A DNA stretch of 15,011 nt. Origin: Bacteroides sp. CAG:1060 (GTDB lineage Bacteria > Bacteroidota > Bacteroidia > Bacteroidales > UBA932). Below the pieces are notes generated by a model. It saw only the letters and a list, made by a program, of their open reading frames with translations. It was not told the DNA's origin and ran no database searches. Shown here piece after piece: positions 7,229-14,063 of the stretch. Position numbers and translations under genes: made by a program. How positions within the stretch are numbered: the first letter of the stretch is position 1; every line of letters starts with the position of its first letter. The stretch is taken from positions 45,316 to 60,326 of the forward strand of contig HF986329.1 in the NCBI GenBank assembly GCA_000432655.1, read 5' to 3'.

Positions 7229-7933
7229 ATGGACAAGACTAAGCTTCCGGTGCATGTGTCACTGATTATGGATGGAAATGGGCGTTGGGCTCAGCAGCAA
7301 GGGAAAAATCGCGTCTATGGACATTTTGAGGGCGTTGAAAGTGTTCGCGCCGTGATGTCCGCTTCAGTGGATATGGGTATAAAGTACGTGTCCTTCTTTG
7401 CGTTCTCCGAAGAGAACTGGAATCGTCCGGACTCGGAGGTGAATACCCTTATGGAATTGATGGGAGAGGCGATGAGTGCGGAAATGCCGACATTTCAAAA
7501 ATACAATGTGAGGTTTCTGGTGTTGGGTAATCGTGAGCATCTTTCAGAGAAGCTTAAGGCGAAAATTGACGCGACAATCGCCGCTACGGCAGGTAATACG
7601 GGACTTACCATGATAGTGTTCCTCAGTTACAGCGGGCGGTGGGATATTCTTCAGGCAGCACAAAAAATGGCACACGATTTGAAAAATATGCCTGATTGTG
7701 ATATGGAAGCGGTGGATTTCAGCAAATACCTCGTTACGGACGGTATTCCTGATCCGGACCTTCTTATCCGTACGTCAGGGGAGAAGCGCATAAGCAACTA
7801 TCTTCTCTGGCAGTGTGCCTACACCGAGTTCGTCTTCACGGATGTGTTGTGGCCTGATTTCAGGCGGGAGCAATACATGGATGCGCTTGAAGAATATGCA
7901 TCTCGTGACAGGCGTTTCGGAAAAGTAAAATAA
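7229..7933 (+). CDS. uppS: Isoprenyl transferase (undecaprenyl diphosphate synthase)
   Basis: This 234-residue cis-prenyltransferase condenses isopentenyl diphosphate onto farnesyl diphosphate to make undecaprenyl diphosphate, the lipid carrier for peptidoglycan and surface glycans, at the cytoplasmic membrane face. Motifs in order: SLIMDGNGRWA with catalytic D15, the FFAFSEENWNRP segment, LSYSGRWDI (many homologues have YGGR), and DPDLLIRTSGEKRISNYLLW. R181, R187 and E200 match E. coli R194, R200 and E213 with a constant offset of 13. The ATG is 6 bases after nadK. A C-terminal WPDFRREQY block closes the fold. Product chain length is assumed from the family. It precedes bamA by 20 bases; a uppS-bamA-skp order is common in Bacteroidota. 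Confidence 0.96.
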   Translation: MDKTKLPVHVSLIMDGNGRWAQQQGKNRVYGHFEGVESVRAVMSASVDMGIKYVSFFAFSEENWNRPDSEVNTLMELMGEAMSAEMPTFQKYNVRFLVLGNREHLSEKLKAKIDATIAATAGNTGLTMIVFLSYSGRWDILQAAQKMAHDLKNMPDCDMEAVDFSKYLVTDGIPDPDLLIRTSGEKRISNYLLWQCAYTEFVFTDVLWPDFRREQYMDALEEYASRDRRFGKVK

Positions 7934-7939
7934 ATGGAT

Positions 7940-7947
7940 TATATTTG
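7940..7947 (+). promoter_or_regulatory. Candidate -7 box upstream of bamA
   Basis: TATATTTG matches TAnnTTTG and lies in the 20-base gap between uppS and bamA. A near-match -33 element, TTTC at 7915-7918, is 21 bases upstream. Only 6 bases separate the box from the bamA ATG at 7954, so transcription would begin at or beside the start codon. Read-through from uppS is also likely. Confidence 0.4.
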
Positions 7948-7953
7948 CAGAAT

Positions 7954-10536
7954 ATGAAGTTCGGAAAGATAGTTTCGGTTTTGGCCTTGACGCTTTGTGT
8001 GGCGGTGCCGGCTTTTGCACAGTCCGGTGATGTGGAGGTGGATTATAATCACCCTAAGCGTTATGTGGTCGGTGGTGTGCGGGTTGAGGGTAACTCATAT
8101 TTCAAGTCTGCCCAGATTATTTCGCAGGCAGGTGTAAGGGAAGGCGCTTCCATCACCGTTCCTGGTGAGGAGGTGTCCGCCATGGTCAACCGACTTATGC
8201 TTCAGAAATTCTTTGACAGCGTATCCGTGGAGATAGACTCTCTGAGCAGTTCGAGAGATACGGCGTTTCTTGCCATAAAGATAAAAGAGAGGCCGCGTGT
8301 GTCTCAATGGACATTCTCCGGCATCAAATCCGGAGAGCGCAAGGATATAGAGGAGAGGGTCAATCTCAAGCGCGGACGCGAGTTTTCCGAGTATGTGGAA
8401 AAAACCACTTCAGACATTATCAAACGGTATTTTGCGGAAAAGGGTTTCCTGAAGTGCGAAGTCAGCGCGGAAGTCAAGCGTGACACCATAATCAAAAACG
8501 CTATTCAGGTCAATTTCGCCGTAAACAAGGGTGAGAAGATAAAGATTAAGGACATCAATTTCATCGGAAACGACCATGTCAAGGAATATAAGCTGGCCAA
8601 ATCCATGAAGAAGACCAAGTCCAACAAGATTTACAACTTCTTCCATAGCAAGAAATTCAACGAAAAGGAATATCTCAACGACAAGCGTGCAGCCATCAGC
8701 GCCTTCAATGAGGCCGGCTACAGGGATGCGAGACTTGTGAGGGATTCCATATACTATGTTGCTCCCAACAGGATTGCCATTGATCTTGTGTTCGACGAGG
8801 GCGACAAGTATTATTTCAGGGATATTAAATGGACCGGTAACTCCATATATTCTACCGATCAGCTCAATTCCGTACTTGCTATCAACAAGGGTGACGTCTA
8901 TGATGTGGTTACGCTCGAGAAGCGGCTTCGCGGCGGCGGAAAGCAGACGGACTATGATGTCACCAAGTTGTACAGGGACAATGGATATCTGTTCTTCAAT
9001 ATCAACCCTGTGGAGACCAACATCCAGAATGATTCCGTGGATGTCGAAATCCGTATAGCGGAGGGCAAGCAGGCCACATTGGACAATATCATCATCAACG
9101 GCAATGACCTTACCAATGAGAAAGTTGTCCGCCGTCAGATTTTCACCCGTCCGGGGTACCTGTTCAGCCAGACTGATTTCGAGCGTTCTATCCGTGAGAT
9201 TGCGTCTCTAGGGCAGTTCGACGCGGAAGCCATAATGAATCCGGATACGGGATTCTCGATAGTTCCGAAGCCGGGCAACAGCACCGTGGACATAGTGTAC
9301 AACGTGACGGAGAAGCCTTCATCACAGCTTGAGCTTTCCGGTGGTTGGGGCGGACGTACGTTTGTGGCTACGGTGGGCGTAAGTTTCAACAACTTCTCTA
9401 CGCACCGCATGTTTGACAAGGGGGCATGGAGGCCTGTTCCTTTGGGAGATGCCCAGAACCTGTCGTTCCGGTTCCAGACGAACGGTACCTATTACACCGC
9501 TCTTTCTGCAAGCTTCACGGAGCCTTGGCTGTTTGGAAAGAAGCCTACATCCTTGAACCTGAGTGCGTATTATACACGTTCTACGGATTCATATCTGGCT
9601 CTTAATATCTTGAGCAACAACCGTATGATGGAGGTCTTCGGACTCTCGGCATCTTTGGGTACGCGTCTTAAGTGGCCGGACAACTATTTCGTCCTCTATA
9701 ACGGAATCAACTGGCAGACATACAAGTTGAAGAACTGGTATTCGGGATACTTCATATTTGATGATGGTGCCGCCAACAATATCAATTATTCCATCAGCCT
9801 GTCCCGTAATTCCACTGACCAGATAATATATCCTCGTACTGGTTCTGACTTCCAGTTCTCACTGCAGCTTACCCCTCCTTTCTCTTTGTTCAGAAAACAT
9901 GACATAGATGCGGACGGCAATAAGGTTCCGGTGAAGAGCTACAAGGATATCAATTATGACAAGTGGTCTTCCAAGGACAGATTCCGCTGGATCGAGTATC
10001 ACAAATGGAAGTTCTCGGGAACTGTATATACCAAGCTTGCCGGAGACCTGGTACTCATGACAAGGGCGCAGTTCGGGTATCTCGGATATTACAACAGGAA
10101 CTGGGGATACTCTCCGTTCGAAGGATTCCTTCTCGGAGGAGACGGAATGTCCGGTTACAATACTTACGGCTCGGAGATTATAGCGATGCGTGGATATGAG
10201 AATTATTCGCTGACCCCGTATGAGGCGTCGAAGTACAACTCCAACGGATATGCGTATGCCGGTAATGTCTATGACAAGTTTACCGTGGAACTCCGTTACC
10301 CTGTGATGCTTCAGCCGTCATCTACGATTTTTGTGCTCGCATTCCTTGAAGGCGGTAACTGCTGGTCTGATATCAGGAATTTCAATCCTTTCCAGATCAA
10401 ACGCAGCGCCGGCGTCGGTGTACGCATCTATCTACCGATGATAGGTCTGCTTGGAGTGGACTGGGGATATGGTTTTGATACGTTGGATTCCAGCAAGCGG
10501 AGTCAGTTCCACTTTATGATTGGACAGCAGTTTTAG
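7954..10536 (+). CDS. bamA: Outer membrane protein assembly factor BamA (Omp85)
   Basis: This 860-residue protein is the essential beta-barrel of the BAM complex, inserting outer membrane proteins. The signal peptide MKFGKIVSVLALTLCVAVPAFA has a clear cleavage after A22. Five POTRA domains follow, beginning at about 38 (YVVGGVRVEGNSYF), 118 (SQWTFSGIK), 196 (IKIKDINFIGND), 286 (YYFRDIKWTGN) and 374 (ATLDNIIINGND). The 16-stranded barrel runs from about 456 to the end, with the L6-loop MRGY at 745-748 in place of the usual VRGF. The C-terminal residue is phenylalanine (IGQQF), the outer membrane sorting signature. It is somewhat longer than E. coli BamA (810), as is usual in this phylum. ATG 7954 was chosen over TTG 7945 because it begins the signal peptide. 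Its partner bamD is in the same window and skp follows after 47 bases. Confidence 0.97.
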   Translation: MKFGKIVSVLALTLCVAVPAFAQSGDVEVDYNHPKRYVVGGVRVEGNSYFKSAQIISQAGVREGASITVPGEEVSAMVNRLMLQKFFDSVSVEIDSLSSSRDTAFLAIKIKERPRVSQWTFSGIKSGERKDIEERVNLKRGREFSEYVEKTTSDIIKRYFAEKGFLKCEVSAEVKRDTIIKNAIQVNFAVNKGEKIKIKDINFIGNDHVKEYKLAKSMKKTKSNKIYNFFHSKKFNEKEYLNDKRAAISAFNEAGYRDARLVRDSIYYVAPNRIAIDLVFDEGDKYYFRDIKWTGNSIYSTDQLNSVLAINKGDVYDVVTLEKRLRGGGKQTDYDVTKLYRDNGYLFFNINPVETNIQNDSVDVEIRIAEGKQATLDNIIINGNDLTNEKVVRRQIFTRPGYLFSQTDFERSIREIASLGQFDAEAIMNPDTGFSIVPKPGNSTVDIVYNVTEKPSSQLELSGGWGGRTFVATVGVSFNNFSTHRMFDKGAWRPVPLGDAQNLSFRFQTNGTYYTALSASFTEPWLFGKKPTSLNLSAYYTRSTDSYLALNILSNNRMMEVFGLSASLGTRLKWPDNYFVLYNGINWQTYKLKNWYSGYFIFDDGAANNINYSISLSRNSTDQIIYPRTGSDFQFSLQLTPPFSLFRKHDIDADGNKVPVKSYKDINYDKWSSKDRFRWIEYHKWKFSGTVYTKLAGDLVLMTRAQFGYLGYYNRNWGYSPFEGFLLGGDGMSGYNTYGSEIIAMRGYENYSLTPYEASKYNSNGYAYAGNVYDKFTVELRYPVMLQPSSTIFVLAFLEGGNCWSDIRNFNPFQIKRSAGVGVRIYLPMIGLLGVDWGYGFDTLDSSKRSQFHFMIGQQF

Positions 10537-10583
10537 TTGAATCACATATATAACATTAGAAATTTTAATTTAAGTTTTTTAAT

Positions 10584-11144
10584 ATGAAAAAAATCCTTTT
10601 GATTGCTGTTTCGGCCCTTGTTGCCGTTTCGGCTTTTGCCCAGAACAAATTCGCGCATGTCAATTTCAGCGAACTGGTTCAGCTTTGCCCAGATGCTGAT
10701 GAGGCCAGAGTCAAGATGTCAGCCGCGAGCACGGAAGCTCAGGAGACTTATCAGGCCATGGTTGAGGAGTTCCAGACAAAATACCAGCAGTATGAGTCCA
10801 AGGCTTCTACATGGAGTGATTCTATCCGCGCAAGCAAGGAGAAGGAGCTTCAGGAAATACAAGGACGTATTCAGGAGTTTGGTCAGTCTGTCGATGCAGA
10901 ACTTCAGCAGCAGCAGCAGACCCTCATGGCTCCTATTTATGAAAAGGCCAGAAAGGTCGTAGAAGAACTTGCAAAGGCCGGCTCATATATTTATGTGTTT
11001 GATGTCAATAGCATGCTCTACTATGATGCGGCACAAAGTACCGATCTTACCCCGGCGGCAAGAAAGGCTCTCAACATTCCGGAGGGACGTACACTTGAGA
11101 CTCTTCAGGCAGAACTTCAAGCACAACAAGCAAATGCGGAATAG
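10584..11144 (+). CDS. skp: Periplasmic chaperone Skp (OmpH family)
   Basis: This 186-residue protein has a type I signal peptide (MKKILLIAVSALVAVSAFA, cleavage after A19), then FAHVNFSELVQLCPDADEA, the conserved OmpH N-terminal strand and helix. A long coiled coil rich in Gln, Glu and Lys spans about 45-130, and the C-terminal strand is around GSYIYVFDVNSMLYYD. Skp trimers hold unfolded outer membrane proteins in the periplasm and deliver them to BamA, whose gene is immediately upstream. The coiled coil holds five consecutive CAG codons (10905-10919), encoding Gln5. The 47-base gap from bamA is AT-rich with an imperfect TAnnTTTG (TAAGTTTT at 10571-10578), so a weak separate promoter cannot be excluded. 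A second, lipoprotein member of the family is on the other strand at 4947-5558. Confidence 0.92.
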   Translation: MKKILLIAVSALVAVSAFAQNKFAHVNFSELVQLCPDADEARVKMSAASTEAQETYQAMVEEFQTKYQQYESKASTWSDSIRASKEKELQEIQGRIQEFGQSVDAELQQQQQTLMAPIYEKARKVVEELAKAGSYIYVFDVNSMLYYDAAQSTDLTPAARKALNIPEGRTLETLQAELQAQQANAE

Positions 11145-11159
11145 TTTCTTTTAAATGCT

Positions 11160-13001
11160 ATGCAACATAAAATCATTGATGCCCATGATGTGGTGATCAG
11201 ATTTGCAGGAGATTCGGGAGATGGTATGCAGCTCACCGGGTCTCTTTTTGCAGATATGTCTGCCATTTATGGTAATGGCTTGTCCACATTCCCAGATTAC
11301 CCTGCTGAGATCAGGGCGCCTCACGGCACGGTTTCCGGTGTGTCCGGTTTTCAGGTACATATCGGATGTGAAAAAGTGTCAACTCCCGGAGATTTCTGTG
11401 ACTTGCTTGTCGCGATGAATCCGGCTGCTCTCAAGGCTAATGCCAAGTGGTGCAAACGTCATGCTATGATTCTTGTGGATCAGGATGCCTTTGATGAATC
11501 CGGAATGTCCAAGGCCGGGTTCAAGACAGACAATCCATTTGTTGAGCTTGGTGTGGAAGACAGGACTCTTATCGTAGCTCCTATCACCACCCTTACAGTG
11601 GAGAGTCTCAAGGACAGCGGAATGGACAACAAGGCCATTCTCAAGTGTAAGAATATGTTTACGCTTGGAATGGCTTGCTTCATTTACAATCGTCCTTTGG
11701 AGTACATCTTCGCTTATCTGGAGAAGAAGTTCGCCAAGAAGCATCCCGAGATGATTGAGCCAAACAAGAAGGTTCTCAGTGACGGTTTCAATTATGCTGC
11801 CAACATTCAGCTGATTGCAAACACATACACCATTGAGCCGGCTCATAATCTTGCCAAGGGTACTTATCGCAATATAACTGGAAACCAGGCTATTGCATGG
11901 GGCCTTCTGGCTGCTTCAGAGAAGTCAGGCCTGCCTCTTTTCTGCGGTTCTTATCCTATTACGCCGGCTACGGCGATTCTCGAGGAGCTTGCTATTCATA
12001 AGAGCCTTGGCGCCAAGACTCTCCAGGCCGAAGACGAGATTGCGGGTATATGTACTGCAATAGGCGCTTCGTTTGCCGGAAATCTGGCGGTTACCACGAC
12101 TTCCGGTCCGGGTCTTTCTTTGAAGTCAGAGGCTATGGGTCTTGCAGTAATGGCCGAACTTCCGCTTGTGGTAGTGGATGTACAGCGCGGCGGCCCTTCT
12201 ACCGGACTTCCTACCAAGACGGAGCAGTCCGATCTCAATCAGGCGCTATATGGCCGTAACGGAGAATGTCCTATGGCCGTGATTGCAGCTCATTCTCCTG
12301 CACATTGCTTTGATGCGGCGTTTACCGCAGCCAAGATTGCCGTAGAGCACATGACCCCTGTTCTTCTGCTTTCAGAAGGATTCCTCGGCAACGGCTCCGA
12401 GCCTTGGCGTATTCCTGCAATGAAGGATTATCCTGAGATTAAGCCGCCTTTCGTACGCGGTATCCTCAAGGAAGGTGAGAAGTTCCATCCGTTCAAGAGA
12501 AATCCGGACACCCTCGTAAGAAGGTGGGCGGTGCCTGGTCAGAAAGGCTTTGAGCATCGTGTCGGAGGACTTGAAAAGACTCATGAGGGAGTGCTTTCTA
12601 CCGATCCTCTTAACCATGAGACGATGGTCAGGGAACGCACCGAGAAAGTGCAGCGTATAGCGGTTGATTTGCCTAAGCTTCAGGTAATCAACGGTGCCGA
12701 GAGCGGTAAACTGCTCGTTGTCGGATGGGGCGGAACATACGGACATATCCTTTCTGCCGTCCGTGAGATCGGTGATACCGTATCGTATGCTCATTTCGAC
12801 TACATACTTCCGCTGCCTTCCAACACTGAGGCCGTGCTCAAGTCATTTGAGAAAGTGCTTGTCTGTGAACTTAACAGCGGACAGTTTGCCGACTATCTGC
12901 GTGCCAAGTTCCCGCATGTGGAAATATTGAAATATAACAAGATCCAGGGTCAGCCGTTCCTTGTGAGCGAACTTGTGGATGCAATCAGAAAGGAGATGTA
13001 A
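11160..13001 (+). CDS. korA: 2-oxoglutarate:ferredoxin oxidoreductase alpha subunit (gamma-alpha fusion)
   Basis: This 613-residue protein is the fused gamma-alpha subunit of a two-subunit 2-oxoacid:ferredoxin oxidoreductase. The N-terminal gamma domain (about 1-195) holds FAGDSGDGMQLTG (15-27) and FPDYPAEIRAPHGTVSGVSGF, hallmarks of the KorA-like group. After a linker, the alpha pyrimidine-binding domain starts near 235 (TGNQAIAWGLL), with SYPITPAT at 264-271 and QAEDEIAGICTAIGASFAG. The C-terminal domain (about 420-613) includes LLVVGWGGTYG. With KorB it interconverts 2-oxoglutarate + CoA and succinyl-CoA + CO2, passing electrons to or from ferredoxin in the cytoplasm. No ferredoxin-type subunit gene is adjacent. 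It starts 15 bases after skp and ends 2 bases before korB. Substrate is inferred from the fusion architecture and the gdhA neighbour; another 2-oxoacid is possible. Confidence 0.92.
   Translation: MQHKIIDAHDVVIRFAGDSGDGMQLTGSLFADMSAIYGNGLSTFPDYPAEIRAPHGTVSGVSGFQVHIGCEKVSTPGDFCDLLVAMNPAALKANAKWCKRHAMILVDQDAFDESGMSKAGFKTDNPFVELGVEDRTLIVAPITTLTVESLKDSGMDNKAILKCKNMFTLGMACFIYNRPLEYIFAYLEKKFAKKHPEMIEPNKKVLSDGFNYAANIQLIANTYTIEPAHNLAKGTYRNITGNQAIAWGLLAASEKSGLPLFCGSYPITPATAILEELAIHKSLGAKTLQAEDEIAGICTAIGASFAGNLAVTTTSGPGLSLKSEAMGLAVMAELPLVVVDVQRGGPSTGLPTKTEQSDLNQALYGRNGECPMAVIAAHSPAHCFDAAFTAAKIAVEHMTPVLLLSEGFLGNGSEPWRIPAMKDYPEIKPPFVRGILKEGEKFHPFKRNPDTLVRRWAVPGQKGFEHRVGGLEKTHEGVLSTDPLNHETMVRERTEKVQRIAVDLPKLQVINGAESGKLLVVGWGGTYGHILSAVREIGDTVSYAHFDYILPLPSNTEAVLKSFEKVLVCELNSGQFADYLRAKFPHVEILKYNKIQGQPFLVSELVDAIRKEM
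12991..12995 (+). promoter_or_regulatory. Shine-Dalgarno-like AGGAG before korB
   Basis: AGGAG inside the last codons of korA lies 8 bases before the korB ATG at 13004. Other starts in the window lack such a sequence, as expected for a phylum that seldom uses Shine-Dalgarno pairing. Given the 2-base gap, it may aid reinitiation, or it may simply be the Lys-Glu codons AAG GAG. Confidence 0.3.
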
Positions 13002-13003
13002 TT

Positions 13004-14023
13004 ATGGCTACATTGACATTCAAAGATTTCAAGAGTGATCAGGAAGTGCGTTGGTGCCCGGGTTGTGGCGACCATGCTGTGTTGGCGGCTCTTCAGAGGG
13101 CTTTGCCTAAAGTGAGTCAGGCCCTGAACTATGATAAGGAACGCTACGTGGTGGTGTCCGGTATCGGATGTTCGTCCCGTCTTCCTTACTATATGGATAC
13201 TTATGGATTCCATAGTATTCATGGTCGTGCAACGGCTATTTCCACCGGAATAAAGGTGGCTAATCCATGGCTTACCGTATGGCAGGCATGTGGTGACGGA
13301 GATGCTCTTGCTATTGGCGGCAATCACTTCATCCATGCTATCAGACGAAATATTGATATCAATATCATTCTGTTCAACAATCAGATCTACGGTCTTACCA
13401 AGGGACAGTATTCTCCAACATCCAAGTTGGGAGCGATTACAAAGACCTCTCCGTACGGTACTGTTGAGCATCCTTTCAATCCGGGCTCTTTGGTACTTGG
13501 TGCCAAGGGAACATTCTTTGCCCGCTCACTGGATGTGGAGTTGAAACTCAATGAAGAGATTATGACGGCGGCTGCCCTTCATGACGGATGTGCCGTTATG
13601 GAAATGCTCACCAATTGCGTCATTTTCAACGACGGTGCACACAAAAACCTTTCTGACCCGGCTCTCAAGGCGGACAATACCATTGTCCTTCGCCAGGGAG
13701 AGAAGATGATATTCGGAAAGAATAGGGACAAGGGTCTTATATATGACGGAAAGAAGATAAGAGTCGTACATATCGGCGAGGGCGGATTCACTGAAGAAGA
13801 CATTCTTGTTCATGATGCGCATACGGACAATATCGGCATCCACATGGCTCTGGTCGAAATGAAAGGCCCTGACTATCCTGTAGCACTCGGTGTTATCCGG
13901 GATGTGAAGGACATCACTTACGATGATGGCGTGCGGGATCAGGTGAAGGACGTGATGGCCAACTCCAAGATCCATTGTGTGGATGATCTGCTTCACAGCG
14001 GCTCTACATGGGAGGTCGAATAG
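13004..14023 (+). CDS. korB: 2-oxoglutarate:ferredoxin oxidoreductase beta subunit
   Basis: This 339-residue protein is the thiamine diphosphate and iron-sulfur subunit partnering KorA. It begins with the RWCPGCGDHAVL motif; C18 and C21 together with C56 (GIGCSSR) and C205 (TNCVIFND) are the expected four ligands of the proximal [4Fe-4S] cluster. The thiamine diphosphate/Mg motif is GDGDALAIGGNHFIHA followed by NIILFNNQIYGLTKGQYSPTS. The C-terminal third (about 240-339) is the usual KorB extension. In the complex it decarboxylates 2-oxoglutarate to succinyl-CoA with ferredoxin reduction, or runs in reverse to fix CO2. The start codon is 2 bases after the korA stop, which indicates coupled expression and equal subunit supply. 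The 2-oxoglutarate assignment rather than pyruvate rests on the two-subunit KorAB architecture. Confidence 0.93.
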   Translation: MATLTFKDFKSDQEVRWCPGCGDHAVLAALQRALPKVSQALNYDKERYVVVSGIGCSSRLPYYMDTYGFHSIHGRATAISTGIKVANPWLTVWQACGDGDALAIGGNHFIHAIRRNIDINIILFNNQIYGLTKGQYSPTSKLGAITKTSPYGTVEHPFNPGSLVLGAKGTFFARSLDVELKLNEEIMTAAALHDGCAVMEMLTNCVIFNDGAHKNLSDPALKADNTIVLRQGEKMIFGKNRDKGLIYDGKKIRVVHIGEGGFTEEDILVHDAHTDNIGIHMALVEMKGPDYPVALGVIRDVKDITYDDGVRDQVKDVMANSKIHCVDDLLHSGSTWEVE

Positions 14024-14063
14024 ACTTTCAGAAACTAAAAACCACTTTTTGATAACAATAAAA

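Noticed and set aside
10537..10583. AT-only inverted repeat plus T-run between bamA and skp, considered as an intrinsic terminator
   Set aside because: The stem AAATT/AATTT is five A-T pairs with a two-base loop and cannot form a stable terminator; the T-run is likely just an AT-rich leader.
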